A stretch of DNA of 64,000 bases from Centroberyx gerrardi (GCF_048128805.1 NC_136010.1:21107480-21171479), one strand, 5' to 3'. Positions 1-14,874 are shown, counted from the first letter of the stretch. Notes: generated by a model not told the origin, from the sequence alone. Made by a program: numbers and translations.

Positions 1-84
1 TCAAGCAAGGAGACTCACAAAGCACATCAGGAAAGCCACTGTGTTAAGATCCAATACAGATTAGGAGTTAATAATAGTCCTTAC

Positions 85-277
85 CCGGTTCTTTGCGGTC
101 AGAGCTCTGGCTGGACAACAGGAAGAGGAAATCCTGACAGGTGTCTTCATCCAATAGTGCGCTGTTGTGCAGACAAAGGTCAACAATTAGGGTCACAGCT
201 TTCTGACAGACCATGTCATACTCCTCTCGGTCAGAACTCATGCTCCCAGCTGCATCCTCAGTCGTGTGTGTGCTCAT
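85..277 (-). CDS. Probable first coding exon of an unidentified minus-strand gene (partial)
   Basis: The minus strand reads open from an ATG at 277 (a second ATG is at 241), with an in-frame stop just upstream. A good donor (GTAAGG) falls at 84, leaving phase 1. The roughly 64 encoded residues begin MSTHTTEDAAG and continue into an acidic then hydrophobic helical stretch (EEYDMVCQKAV, LIVDLCLHNS, DTCQDFLFLL). The residue mix looks like a real globular N-terminus rather than chance translation. I do not recognise the family. The gene would run leftward out of the window. From human synteny (CAMTA1 lies beyond KLHL21 in the matching orientation) a camta1-side gene is possible, but the protein does not resemble the CAMTA1 N-terminus I know. 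It could still be a chance ORF. Confidence 0.4.
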
Positions 278-524
278 CCAAGGGGACTAACGCACCCACA
301 CACGCAGCAGCCTAGCATACAGAGAAGATAAATGCAACTTGTCTCCGTCCTCCGCTGATTCTTCTCGTTCTTGCAGGGTCTCCCAAGTGTGTTTGTGTAT
401 GTGTGCATGCATGTGTGTGTTTGTGTGTGTGCTTCAGCGTGTATGTGTGTCTAAACATGAATGCGCGTGGAAGCCGGGCCAAGATTGTGTGTGCATGCAC
501 ATGTTTTTATACATGACAAGCATA

Positions 525-549
525 TGTGTGTGTGTGTGTGTGTGTGTGT
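525..549. repeat. (TG)n microsatellite
   Basis: Uninterrupted TG dinucleotides, within a wider TG-rich stretch from about 390. Short ORFs read through it on both strands are artefacts. Confidence 0.9.
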
Positions 550-1144
550 CTCTGTGCAACAATGTGTGTGGGCTTAATGAATCACTCATGTCCCCAGGTA
601 TTCCCAGGGACAGAATGGTTGCATCACATCCATGCTGAAGAAGCATGCCGAATGAAACACAACACTCGGTTCACTCGGCAACACTCAAATACGCTAAAAA
701 GAGCCCGAGCCAAAACCCCCTCCTCCCCCTATTTCCCCTAGTTTCTTGTGCACTTCATCACCATGCCGCCCCCACACCGTGGCTGTCGCGCCACTCCCAC
801 CGCCTCTCTGTGTGTTATCACCAAAACGCCCTTATTAGGACCACTGGGCTTGTTTTTCTCATGTCGGCTGACTGGCTGGTCCCTCAGGTCAGACTCAGTC
901 TCCTGTGTTAAATTTCCCTGAGCTGAGCCACCTGTGACAGGGAGGTCTCATCGCTCCCACCCTATCACTCCCACTGTGATTAGCACGTCGCTGAGTGTTT
1001 ACAACCCGGGATGACAAGGGGTTAACTTTGTGTGCATGTGTGTGTGAGAAAGTAGAGGGACATCATTACATGTGGCTGCATCCAGTGTACACAAATGGGC
1101 GTTTGGAAAAAAAATGTGCCAATGTGCTGACATAACTTTGCAAA

Positions 1145-1171
1145 GGTGTGTGTGTGTGTGTGTGTGTGTGT
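1145..1171. repeat. (TG)n microsatellite
   Basis: About 13 uninterrupted TG dinucleotide units. Confidence 0.9.
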
Positions 1172-4100
1172 TCACAATAGATGTAGATGTAAATAGCTAT
1201 GTGTACAGCACATTAAGATGTTAAATTGCTTCATTTGTTGAGGCATTGTAGCTAATGAAGCTCAATAAAAGAGAATAGATCTATAGTGGCAGATCCCTGC
1301 GCTATTTTTCCTAAACCTCTGTGGACACATTAATTTCTCATATCTGATTCCTACAGTAAGTGAACACGCAACTATATTTATTTTTGAATCATTGCCGATA
1401 AGAGCCTTGACCTCCAACATGCATAAGTTATTACCGTATGCACATTTATGTTAACCGTGGTTACTCCCTCCAGGATTGCGGCAATGGGCAAAATGCCCCA
1501 GCCAAAGAAAAGAAAAATACTCTCACTAATTGACTTGACTTTTCCACTATATTATATTGAACTCTGTGAACTTACATGACCTTAAACCTTAATTATGTTC
1601 TTACTAACTTAACCGTTAATCAAAGTAATTTAATAAACTCGGTGATGAATGGGACATTATAAAAATGATTTCATGCCTATCTAATTACAAAGCGATATTG
1701 AGTTCAACCAGATATTGGTTGACTCCCTTTCCTAATTGAGTTGAGCCCGGGCTTAAAGATTACATTGTCTTTGTCGGTGGGCTATTTTTCCAAGATAGCT
1801 CAGATAATTGGAAGTTAATCTTAGTCCTTTCTGTGTCCTCTTGTCTCACCCAGGTTAGACCTCGGGTCTACTGTGCTTCCTATTAATGAAGATTGGATCT
1901 ACTCCAATCCTGATTAACAAGCAAATAACAAATCGTTTCTGACTGCGCTTCTTCAAAGAAGTCAATTACTTTTCTGCATCTGCTGCAGCTGATATCGACT
2001 ATCTCCTTTATTTACCCACGGTCTTGTTAATACATACAGGTTGGCTGCCACCTGTACTCACAATTCATAAGCTACTGGGCGGATATAACTTCATACCAAA
2101 AGGACTCTAACATTAGCAACAATTCCCTCCATTGCTGCCAACACTAGTGTGACAGCTCCACATTTTAATGGTGATTTGGTGGAAGAGAATAGACCTGGGA
2201 TGCAGCAGTTGGATGGTAATGTCCAAGGATGTATGTCAAACAAATTATGCAGCGTAATGGTTCCTTGTTAAACTCATATTCCATCACTCTGAGACTGCTG
2301 GGGAATAACGCACTATAACTCTAGTCAACATCAAAAAATGATAATACACCACTAACAAGAAAAGCTTCCACCTTATTCATTCTATTGCACATTTATGATG
2401 CTCCTATCTATACAGTTTGGGGTAAACTTTTAAATGGGCACTTCAGATCGCATTACGTTGAGGATAAGCTGAATTCTATCTAGTCAAGCTAGACAATACA
2501 CACAGTGGAAGTCAGCAGAATAATATCAGCAGAGGCAAAGGTACCAACTGAGGTAAACACAAACAGAAGCCACCACTGCACAAAAATATCAATAGATATA
2601 ATAGATATAAAGAAAATAATATAGAATAAAATATATCAACACTTTCTTCATCCAGGCCCGACAGAAATAGCTTCCCCATATCCCCTATATGCTAGAATGA
2701 CCACCTTCTATATGTTAAACAGAATAAAGCATTGATTAAACTGCTCAGATTTAATTGTGCAGTATATTCGATCTTTGTTAATTATTCATGGAGCACAGTT
2801 AGAAAGAACACAAAATAGTGTCAGTCGTAAACGCGGTCCCATCTTTAAATAATTTAGAGCTCCACGGCTACAAAAGTGCTTTAAAGGAAACAAACATAAA
2901 CCTTCTGTATGCTAATGGTGAATTAATGTGGCAATCAAGACCACTGCTGAGAGCACTCCCAGCTAATTTAGCTAGTCACACTAAACAATAATCCAGCAAA
3001 TTTCCCCTCAAAACATTTCTTTCAGTTGTCATTGACAATTCTGCCTACAAGCTATAAATAAATGACGAGGGTAGTGATGGTCGTATTGATCATTTTGTAG
3101 CAGGTGTGGGCATATTTTTCACAGCAAATGAGGAGGTTGTGGCACAGGAGGTCCTTGGTTTGATATGCAAATCATCTTCATCTGTGGCAAATCTTTCTGT
3201 GGTGACAGCCCGGTGGCTGCAGATGTTGAACTTGATTCATCGTGGCAAATGCATGACAAAGGGTTGGCTCACTCAAAGCTATGCTAATCAACATCAGCAC
3301 TTCCAAACTTATCCTGGGGGAACTGATGGGAGGATTTCTATATAGTGAGTGTGTATCAAGGGTATGTGTGTGGTATATGTGTGTGTTTTTGCGCGTGTGT
3401 GTTTCATTGTCACAATGTGTTAATCAAAGGTTCTCAACTCTGCTGTGGGGCAATGAGAAAAAAAAAATTTCTATTTTGACTCATAGTTAAGCTCATTAGT
3501 AACAGTCTTAAATTGTGTAAGCGGTATTTGATGGATGATGCTCTGCAGCTACAATAGCGCAGATGAAGAGATGATCTGTGAACAAACACATCTGCCAATG
3601 AATATCGCACAAAAGCCTGTAGGATTTACAACTGAATACAGCCATGCTATTTCAGTAAGGTCCTCAAAGGGGCTTAAAATACTTATGGAGTCAAATCATA
3701 TGTTTTCCAATAAGGCCTAACACTCAGCGCAGTGATGAACGAGGGTGACATTACGTCCAATATGGATAGGGATCAGCATATTTATTCTGTGTCCAGGTGA
3801 AACGTGCACGGAGCGGTATCTCATGCAAACATGCCCTGAATGTCATTGAGGTGAGGTGTTTAATTGAGCCCCTGTCAGCGTGGGCCAGAAGACTGATGGA
3901 CTCCACAAGAGTCAATTCCCTGCACCCCGTGTCGCCCATATCAATCCCAGTAAATGTTAGCCATCAGCTTTTTTCCAATTCATTATGCTCATAATTGCTT
4001 TACACATAGAATACAGAATACATTCAACAGAAGGCACAGACTTAAAATTAAAAACAAATCAGATATTGTAAAATATATTCACCAGTTGAGCGTCTTAAAT

Positions 4101-5210
4101 ACAGCACGCCCTGCGGTATGTTACTACAGTAGATTATTGTGGCAAAGTAATCATTAGCCTTCAGATCTGAGAGCAAAATGAAGGCGGGGAGCATCAAATG
4201 ATGTCTTTGATCTATTCTCTGGGTTTTAGAGAAAGACAGCGAGAGGTAGAACAAATCAAAAGGGTCGGCTTTGAAAGTTAGAACCTAAAGTACAGCAAAG
4301 TGTCGGCACAGCACATCCGCTGACACTAAGATGGGAGAAGACAAGGACGATGGAGCCAGTTTCACCTTCCACACTCTTGTCGACTGCAGATCAAAAATTC
4401 CAACATCCTGACCACATTGTTGAAATTACCACTCGCCTGTAATAGATTATCCCTGATTTCTGAAATTTGAGACATTTCACAAACTTTTGCTAACAACACA
4501 GTCTCATAAATCTTTCATTTTGAGTGACACACTTTAAAACAGCAGGACTCCAAGTTACAGCATAAATAAGTATTTCATGACAGAAGTCTAAAAATCTATT
4601 TGCGATATCAGCAGATACGCTGTAAGCCTTATTCCAGGCCGAGCATACCTGTAATTCCTTTAGAAACCGACTGAATAGAATCAATCTCAGGAGCTCTTCA
4701 TTCAAAATGGCAGATGAATGGAACAATATTACAGCTTCTTACCTCCATATTAACTCTCCATTTCTCATTCTAATGGACATCCCTGAGGTACTACAATTAC
4801 AAAGGGTATTAGTTCCCACCAAAACATGGGGCTTTGTGCAAAACGGTCTGAAATATATCCATTGTGCTTTTCAATAAAGAGTTTGAATCAATCTTATTAT
4901 TTTTATACCCTGAGGTACAGGCAAGAAAATGCAGTTATAGGTCTAAGAATGCAAAAGAAAACCTCTGTTCCAAAAATGAAATATCAACCATTTTACAAAG
5001 TGAATAGGCTACTAAATTATTTTTTTTTCCGAAGTAAGACCTTTTTCAAAATCTTAAGACCTTTGCTTACAACATAGTAACATTTTATCAGGTATAATCA
5101 TCTACATTTTAAATACCAAGCACAGAGCATCAGTTATTTTTTATCAAATAAATGTAAGATGATGCATTCTGCTTCCATTTGTGTATGAATGTAATGTTTC
5201 CATCCAAGAT

Positions 5211-5486
5211 TAAAGGAATAGTCCCCCCCAAAATGTAAATTCAGTCATATACTCTCCTCCATGTCAGTCAAAACTTCACTGAAGTTCATAAGAGATGAAG
5301 AGGTGAATATTGGACTTAATCGTTTGGCTTCAGAACACTTGGATTATGCTGCACGAGCTGTTTGAAGAAATTTGATGGACATTTTATGTGTTGGGGCTGT
5401 AAAAAGATGGCCCTATTAACTTCAATGGTTTGAGAGAAGGCTGAGATGGAACTATGGGGGATAACTTGGGATGAACTATTCCTTTA
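5211..5486. mobile_element. Non-autonomous DNA transposon (MITE) with short TIRs
   Basis: The left end TAAAGGAATAGT (5211-5222) is matched in inverted orientation by ACTATTCCTTTA (5475-5486). Taking TA as the target-site duplication, the terminal repeats are AAGGAATAGT and ACTATTCCTT. The interior is about 250 bp with no transposase ORF. This end sequence is typical of an abundant family of short elements in fish genomes (known from memory, not searched). Confidence 0.7.
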
Positions 5487-8400
5487 TTAAGTCTACATCA
5501 TAAAGATTGCAATTGTCTTATCTGTTGAACATGCTGTATGTGTACAACCACAACAAAATTACAGAAGATCCCACTCCATATTATTAGGTTAACTCAGCAG
5601 GTAGAATGAACTAAAATAAGCCTTTTCATCACAAATTTGACTACAAATTGAAACTACAACTACTCTATAAACTGAATATTTTTTTCATATTTTGAATGTG
5701 GATTGTCCTGTATTTCAGTGTAGCCTATAATGGTCAACCCTAATAGTACACCGGTTCAAAATATGACGATTTCCATGAGATTAGCCTGGTTGTGGTGTAA
5801 CATACAGCATGACAGACCTCTCAGAGCGTCCTCTAGAGTCCAGTGTACTGTGGGTATTGATATGGAGGCTGCTCCTAGATGGTCTCATAGGTGTGTGCTA
5901 GCAATTTAACATGTGTGTGGCCTTATATTGAACAGCTGCAGACACATACAGCCAGGAGATGAAAGACTAAATGAGCTTGTTTTCATTCCTCAGGAGGAAA
6001 TGTGATCTAGTCGCCACGGCAACTGAACCCAAGGGTACATGCAGGATCAAGAATCTCAAATCAAGGGGTCCAAGAGCAGAAAGAAGGCTCGTGATTTGAT
6101 TAGAAATGTGTCAGGAAAAGGGAATTATATCTGTCATGTGTTTCAGGCGTTTCACCAAATGAAATTGTTTCAGATGTGGTGGGTTTCATGCGATAAATCC
6201 ATGACCATTATAGTCCTACTGTAGCCTTGAAAACACAGATATGTTCTCAGTCAAAGCCCCCATCCAACCCAAAGCAACCATCTGATTCAGCCAATTATCG
6301 TTTTGATTGAGGCTATTCAAATTCTCAGGGTTTAAGTGAGTGAGTCAAATAGCTCACGGATCCTTTCAACCATATATACCAAAGTGCTGTAATAACAATG
6401 TAGAAACTAACAGCCCTGGCAAACTGCAGAGCAAAACGCAGACGATGTGCCCGCGCTGCAACATGGGCACAGCAGGCCAGCTTGTCTGTCTGCAGAAGGC
6501 GCTGCCAACACAGAGTCCTTACTGCCCCTTCCCACCTGATATAGCCTCTCTAACCTCGGCTTCCCGGAGCATGAAATCGTTCGGGCAGAATGATAGGATG
6601 TTTGGCTGTGGAGCGGGAGCGTGAGATTTGTTTCTGTGCGGATAAACACAGCCTTCAATGTTGTCTCGGCAATTGAGAACACTTTTCATTTCAATTTCAA
6701 AGTGCGCTTGGCTAGAAAATAATCACACGAGGGGTAAACAGGTTCAACTCCTCGCCTAATTGGCCTTGGATATCTCAGCTGTTAGTGTTAAAAAATATAT
6801 TTTAAAAGATTTCTTCTTCTTCTGATACCGCTCTGTCATAGCAACAACCATTTTCACAGAAATGATACATTATTGATGTATTGGAGAGAATGGTGCTGTG
6901 ACCTTTTAAATGTCACTTTCACAGTCAGAAAGTCCTCCAGGTTAGCCTCTGTCTAATCCGAAGGTTAGACATAAGATAACCTCAGTGGTGTTTAGCTGAA
7001 TCATACTCTCTTATCTATCAGACCAGTCTAGTGAGTGCGTTCAAGCAGCACACCAGCAGGCCGCCCTATTGGTTAAGCAGGCAGCGCTCTTTGTTTCCCT
7101 AATGACCAGTTGAGGTCGTCTCCAGCCCACCGAGGCTCAGCAGTCTCCATCCGTAATAACACAGCTGCCTCTGAGATGTGGCAGGAGGCAGGAGCGCCCA
7201 AATCTAAGCGCCTTTTGGTGAAGAGGAGGTAAAGCCGCTCTTCGAAAGACAGGCCGCGAGGAACATAAGGCTCTCCAGCCCCCCCAAGGTTTAACGTCTT
7301 ATTATTTTCCGCAGACGGTACCAAAATGAACAGTTTTGGCAGCAGGGACGCTGGCGTGTTGGTGTCGCTTCCCCTGTACACGCAGCGAGGGAGGTAGCTG
7401 GCTGCTGGAAAAAACAAAAAAAATGGAAATCGGGAGAAAATTTCCCTTCTCATTATTAACTGTTCATTTAGCTGGCATCTTATATTCGAAAATGATTCGA
7501 GAGGATGATGGCGGGGGATCAGTCATGAACTCAGTGAGAATTAAATAAGGCAGAAGATTAGAATACACAAATAGAGAGCCTCGTTATCCAATTATTTTTT
7601 CCAAGTCCCTGTCACAAAGCTGAGTGGAAGTGTTGGCTGCATCTTGAGACTGTAGTGTCAACACATCAGTGGCTCTGCACCTCACCTAACACTTTGACTT
7701 GTTGAACTCCTATTTAACTCGTTGGGTCAGGGCAGCTTGTTCATTTTAACTAGATGAGTCACACGAAGCCTGGAGTCCAGGTTATCTATGCATGGTTGCA
7801 TGATCCAGGCCTTACTGGGTTCATGAGCACAGTTAGCCTGAGATGCTGTTCTCAATTCCCTCCTTAAAAATCCATCCTCAAATTCTTCCTCGTCCCATCT
7901 TATATTTTTTACTTGGCCCACTGGAAGAGTTTGACGTCTTTGAAGGCAAATGATTGACTGACTGGAGCGGATTTTGCAAAGCGTACACGGTACATAATAA
8001 TCATGTAAGACAGGATGAGTAATACATACTCCAAGATTTGCATACTTCAAGACCCACATGGTCCCAGTGATAATGAAGTATAATTTTTTGCACATAAGGC
8101 TAGAGCGGTTAACCTCCCCTGCTATCTTGTTTGAATGTATCACTCTGTGCCTGGTAACCCCGGGCCATATAGCACTCATGCATACATTGTGTGACAGCAT
8201 GATTAATTGTGTCGTGTTAGAAGGCAAACTAAACCAGCGGATGGATGTGTGAGGAGTCTTCAGCAGTGGGAACTCTTTATTCCTTGTGTGAAAGAGAGAA
8301 CTGGTATAATGATAAATGTGACTTCGAAAACCAGAGGAAACATTTTGCTGATGTCTTAGAAAAACGCTGTCTAGGAATGTCCACATAATATATTTTTTAG

Positions 8401-10109
8401 AAGGATAAATGGGTTCTAATGTTCCATTTAGGAGCTTTGATGGCCCCAGTAATGGCAGCATAAACTATCTTGGTCACATTCCATTTGAAAGACTGAGAAG
8501 GGACATCAGGCAATTTTACTGCAAATGCAGAGAGAATAGAGAGGATTTTGCGAATTCCATCTATATTTATTCCTCTTACTGTGCACTCAGCGGATGCAGA
8601 TGTGCCAGCAGAGGTAATATCCACAAGTAGTGTCCCACTCATCAGCAGCATATGATTGGATTAGGCTGCAGATTATGATGTAGGCTGTGTGCACCAGGCC
8701 AGCAGATAACCATGCCTTCAGAAATTATTAATCACAATAAAGCTACACTAAGGTGTTTTTCCCCCAGTGAATACATCAGCAACAGAAAATAACCGCCTTA
8801 CATACCGTATAAGATAAACCACAATATGCAACTGCAAGCAAAGCACAACCAGGACTGATGACTGGGTCCAAAACATTTGTGTGCGTGTATGTCGATAACC
8901 CATACAGTGCAAATTCAGAGCAACCAAGTCCTATAAGAAACGCTCTACAATTCAGTCTGAATTTCAATCTCATCACTGATTGCTGCTTCCATGATTATGC
9001 TACGCAATTTTGTTTTCCTTTGCAACTCACTAAGCAGAATAGTTCAGCAGCCAGAAAGATGGCATCCGATAATGATGATTTGCAGATGAATGACAATAAT
9101 ACAATGTAATAATTATGTTTTCCCATTTGTTGCGATCTCAACATGGTGTGTAAACACCGGTTGGCAGAGAAGAGAGAATATTGCAGGAATAGGGAGGTGG
9201 CCTCAATGTGTAATTTGGCATTAAACACGTAGTCATGGAAATAATAGGTGACAACGCCAAGGTTTGACAGTGAACAAGGGCAAAAGATTTTCAGACTATG
9301 ATGGGATTGTACAGGGGGTCGCACAAAGGCTGACGCACTGATGCCTGATTGAAAGATGCTCTTTATGGCACGGTTGACAGCACATTGGCAGTATGGCCGG
9401 GCGCCGGCTACATGGAACAACAAACAAATGCGGGCTGATGTGGATCACCTTCTAGCACAGGACATTATACTGTGCTGCTGTGTCTCCTCTCCTACCGCCA
9501 TGTCAACCATTGGGACAGCCGCAAGACGTCCAAATGTCAATGCAAACTGTGTATTCAGTGCAGTTGTAATACTTTTGGAGATATCTGTACAAATGGTTGT
9601 GAATTCAGTTGTATAAACCAGGGGCTGTGGATTAATTCCAGTGTTAACTGAACCTTTAAGGCATTATAGTTTCATCAGTGGATGCATTGTACGTGGGAAT
9701 ACAATTAACTTGCATAGAGAAATAATTGGTGTGTTCTTTTTGGCATGTCTATTTAGCTGAAATTCGGGTCCAGAGAAAGTAATTTAGTCGTAGATGTGAA
9801 ATACGCCTCTTTCTCAGAGCGAAATAGTAGTACCGGCCTAATTATCATGGACAAACAAATGGATGGTGGGGTCACAATAAAACAATCTCTGAAACCAGCA
9901 CTGCACCACCGACTGCAGATACATCTTGGCTGGAAAATAATCTGCTCTCACAGGTATATTTAGCACACGCTGTGGATAATCATAAATAATCCTGCAAGTG
10001 TAGGCATTCATTTTTCTACCAAAGGTCATCCATCAAATAATGACTTCATAAAACTTTGAATGCTTGAATAATAATAGCTTGAGAAAAGAATGCATATGAA
10101 TCCACTAGG

Positions 10110-10200
10110 AACTTTTTTTTAACCTTTATATATCCAGGGAAGGCTTTGCTAACCAAGCCTGCTCTGTTTCAGCAACACACTCCTTTTCAATGATACAGTT
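10110..10200. repeat. Fragment of a dispersed teleost repeat
   Basis: A T-run followed by AACCTTTATATATCCAGGGA is almost the same as the head of a longer repeat at 62,130-62,410 (AACCTTTATTTATCCAGGGA). Both are followed by a diverged segment containing TTTCAGCAACRC. The shared head at two distant sites identifies it as a dispersed family. Confidence 0.6.
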
Positions 10201-11147
10201 AAACTAGGAGGAGAGCGCAATAAAGTTGAGTTTGTTCAATGTTTTAAGGCGCTACCGTGTGTTATGCTTTTTCCCTGACACCCGGATTCCCAAATAATTC
10301 AATAAACCCAGGACGCGTTATTACCGACGGCCTTCAAAGCTGCCTTCAAAGCTGCCACCGCACGGGGAGGCCGCTCTGTAAGACAATTTTCTTGGAATTC
10401 AATTAACCAAAGTCTTATTACATTATGTCACAACACAACATAAGGCGTATTGTCTGGTATCAAGGTGTGTTCAGATGTGACATGTAAGACTGTACATGCA
10501 GGTACAGCTCTGTTCTCTGGCAGGCACGTGGGGTTGACCTCCTGCCCCCAAAACTCTCTCTTAGAGTTCTTCTCTCTTCGTCAGCTTTCCTCTCAATTTT
10601 TTATCGCTCCTCTTCTTCTATCTCCATGTTCTCTGTCTCTCTCCACTTCTCTCAAGCCATCCCTCTGTCTCTTATCGCTCATTCTATGAGGGTTTCTCTC
10701 TCTGTCTGTCTGGCTCAAGGGGGATCTATTGACATTCAGGGCTGCAGTCTGTCATATCAATAATTTACACATTGACTGCGCTACGCCTTTAAATATGTGA
10801 TGGAGCATCACAAGGACAAATATCCACAAAGCATAATCACTTGTACAGATGTAGCTACTGCGTTGTTGAGGTCCAGTTGATTTACTGCCACACTACTGCT
10901 CCACCCCCAAGAGGATTTTTTTAAACAAACTATTGTTCGCTTCTAACCCAAACATCAGCAGCATAATAATAAAGCAACCAGTTGACTGACTGACTTATTT
11001 CTGATGAAATACGTAATTTAAATTCAATTTAAAGATATTTCCAAAACAATAACTAGGCTACAGAATGAATGTAGGATAAACACAGAATACAGCAGATGCT
11101 TGGCAGGGACTTCAATGATGGCTTCTATTGTTCCATTTAATAGCATA

Positions 11148-11149
<2 letters not shown>

Positions 11150-11205
<56 letters not shown>

Positions 11206-11225
11206 AGGTGTGCGTGCGTGTGTGT
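11150..11225. repeat. (TG)n microsatellite, interrupted
   Basis: About 75 bp of TG units with CG and AGG interruptions. Confidence 0.9.
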
Positions 11226-14200
11226 CTCATCCATGAAAACACTGATTGATCTTTAGAGAATATTGATCCTACAAAAAATGCTACAAATCATATCAGCAAA
11301 TTCTAAGCTTACATCTTTATCTCAAGGCTATTCTTTTTTTTCTAGTTAACTATCAAAAAAGCTTTTTCATTTTATTTAGTTTCTGTTTTAGATTGATTTC
11401 CCTTACATACAGTAGCATTTCAGAACGATAAGAAAACATTTGAAACAAAGGTTTAATTGACTCTTTTGGTAAATGTATGGTCATACCACTTTTTAATAAT
11501 GAAGACATCCATGTTGTTCATATACAGATTTTAAGAGAATATCATATCATAAGAATCATTACATACATTCCACTCTGCTAACATGACAAAATCCTTGAAC
11601 TGCAAGTTATTCTGGCCTGGCTTTACATATATATATATATAGCAGTCACTAAATGTAGATATTAAAGTACAGAGAGAACAACACTTTTAATCTGCTCAAC
11701 ACACAACCTTACACACCAGTTCATTAATAAAGATGATTATTATAGGAGCAAAGTCTTGTTTACAGACAGGCCAGGCATTTTAGTGCCAAGATCATCTTTG
11801 TCCCATTATAAATTGATGAGGGAGAGATTATTTTTGTCCTAAGAGCTTCTGTGAGCTTTCAAGAAATATAACTGTGCCTACAAACCAAAATGTATAGAAG
11901 GTCTCCATCTAGTGACTGAACAGGGCCACACATGCCTGCCTGGCTGTCTCTGGTTCAAGGCTTGTTGGTGTTGCACTCATTTCTCCCTGGGATATTCTTT
12001 GAGCTCTACTGCCGCATGAATCACGCAAAGGAATCATAAAATCTTGGCCTGATCATAGCTAGATTATTTCACCAAAGTCTTGGAAACGACTTTAATAGGC
12101 AACAGGATGGAGCCAGTAATGAGGAGGTTGGCTCTGCACTGTCTGGGACGTTCCCTTTTTTTAATCAAGCAAATGCACATTATGTTTGTTGATGGTGTTC
12201 GATGAGCAGATTTAAAATTATTTATGTTAAACTGAAACTCTTGGAAATCCTTTAGAAGAATACGACTGGCCAAAATTGTAGCTCAGATCCCACTTTGTAC
12301 ACTGTAAAGAAGATCAAATTTGATAGTCAAGCAAAATCTAGCTGAAAATAATTTTCATAATTAATACATCTAAATCTATTTATATCATATTTTGATTACA
12401 ATCTTGAAAACACTGCCTATGGGTAATTGGGCACCACTGGTGCAATGTCAGTGTGACCCCTGGAAGAGATGTCTGTCAGCATTTCCCTGGCCTCCGCTGC
12501 CTGAGGGACACAATGAGGCCACAGAAAGTTCAACTGCAGGCCAGTCATAATTACACTGCAAAGGGTAATTCACCCTTTATTTTCCATTCCAGCCCCCATC
12601 TCTCTCTCTTGCCTCCTCATTATCCCCTCTTATGGATGAGAGGTAGATAGATGTATGTATCCTCCATGGATTGAATTTTAAGCAGTTTTCTTGAATTAAA
12701 CATGATGATAGTGTATAGTTCCCTATCATTGCTCTGCTTGTTAAAATCCGTGCAAGGTGACTGAGGACACCTGGAAGATGAACTTATTAATTCATACAGC
12801 AATCACTTCAAATTAAAAGACCAATCCCATGTCCATATTCTGTAACAGTTTTAGTAGTCCAGATTATGACATACCTTTCTAACATAATAACCTATAGGTC
12901 AACCTATGTAAAAACATGCTTGTGACAGTGTTGCAGTGTACTAGAATAGTAGAGTCGTCGTGCTTGAGGCTTCATTGCACAAAATTCGTACCTGTCAGAG
13001 CTATCAAGTCTACCCGGTCATTTCCAATGTAAAAGTAACACATGACACATTGAAGAGCAGAGGAATACCATCAGTGTAGTTGTTGTTCTTCAGGCCTGAC
13101 AAAACAGCATACCGCAAGCACATATCAAAATCCAGCCAGAGCATTGATTAAATGCTTTTGACACATCCTCAGACATCACTAAGACAGACAGACAGTCTAT
13201 CCCTGCATCAGGAAAATCTGAGTGGCTTTGACATGCAGTCTAGCTATAATGATGGGCGGTGGATTCCCCTTTAAGCAAAGTCTATATAAACAAATATTTG
13301 TCTTCCAAAAGTGTTTTTTCCAAAAAAAATGACAGGATGGCCACCCACTCCAAGGCATCCTGAAGGACAGGAGGGATTTAGTGAATTCATACCCAAACTG
13401 AAGAGTTACAAAATATGAGTTTGGCTCCCTGGTGCTGTCAGCAGCATTTGTCAACACTGTTGCTTGATGGATTGCATGAATTTGCCTTTTAAAACTGAAA
13501 TGCAACAGACTCTTACCACAGTCTGAGAAGCTAAGCTGGCACAGCTCAGTATAACTTATTTGTTATGAGGAGGTTAATATTGTTGTGACTGGAGTTTGCC
13601 ATCTGGAATGGAGCAATTGTGGATCCTGTTTGCCTGGCTTCTGCAAATATGTCACTTCCCTCGACGAGGATTGGATGTCAGCTGCCACAGCTTACTTGCA
13701 AATGCTTGACAAACAAATTAGTCATAAAAGTTGAGCAGAGTTTCATTGGGTGAAATCATACTGCAGACTACTGTGTTTTGTACCTGCTGTAGAGGCCTGT
13801 AATATTTGAATAGGTGAAGTGAGAGGAGAAGATACACTACTGACAGTCCATTGTTTTGCGGCTTTTCATGCAGCTGTTGTTACTTAAAATAGCTGTAGGT
13901 GTGATATAATATAGTCTGCTGTTCATTTCAGATGAGAAATCACCTTAACCTTTTACCAGTAACATCACACACACACTTTGTAAAGACTGGCATCGTTCTT
14001 GATCTCGCTATTTTTACACTCATCATCCATCAGGCTCAGCATGTCATAGAGTCAGCTGCCACTCTCCTCTTTGACAGGGCCTTCAGGCTGAAACTACACT
14101 TGAGGGAACATCAACTGCATTTTCTACCTATCTTTAATATAAAAACATATCAAACATTCATATTTTTATTTATAAATACATATATCAACTTGGATCCCCT

Positions 14201-14465
14201 CCTTTGATCTGCAAAGTATACTTTTAATGAAATTCATGTTACAACAAATGGCACTTTGATGACCTGCACCTTCCCAGATTCAACCCACATTCATCAGTTC
14301 TCCAGTAGAGGATACAGAGGATCTCAACTGTGAAATAATTATATTCACATTGGCAATGATTCAGCATCTCAAATCAATTTCAAATATAGTTTATGGCTTA
14401 TCAGGGATCGCATGATCCATGCTTCTTGGAATTTTCTATTCAGCGCCTTTATTTTTTTCCCTTAA

Positions 14466-14582
<117 letters not shown>

Positions 14583-14874
14583 CCTTTCAGATTTTCTGCT
14601 GCAGGGCTATTATAATTAATTTTATTTCTCTTACTTGTCATTTATGCATTTTGACGTTGCTATATTGTTTTCTTCCTTGTTGTGTTTTGTTGTTATTTAG
14701 TTCCAGTTGGATTTTGAGGCAAAGGTTATACATAAAAAAATTACAAATGTTCCTCATTAAATTGTTTTTGAGTTAACATTTGTTGCTGCAATGTTACAAT
14801 GTTATATGACTGCAACTTGCTAGCCAACGTCACTGTGTTCTAGCCAATGAGGAGTGTAGAAGGGCGTGTATCTA

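Larger units (their letters stand above)
278..5209. other. Gene-free stretch, AT-rich, no coding signal
   Basis: No exon with convincing splice sites and coding character is seen on either strand. Apart from two TG microsatellites the sequence is largely unique-looking and AT-rich, with many TAATTA/ATTAA-type homeodomain-like cores, for example around 1,600-2,000. This would fit conserved regulatory elements, but conservation cannot be judged from one sequence. Confidence 0.5.

Noticed and set aside
3797..3994. Opposing 62-65 residue frames
   Set aside because: No splice sites of quality and no recognised protein. Frames this short are expected by chance.
7727..8461. 244-residue open frame on the minus strand in the gene desert
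   Set aside because: No domain or motif is visible, the composition is that of random AT-rich translation, and there is no splice or promoter context. Probably a chance frame.
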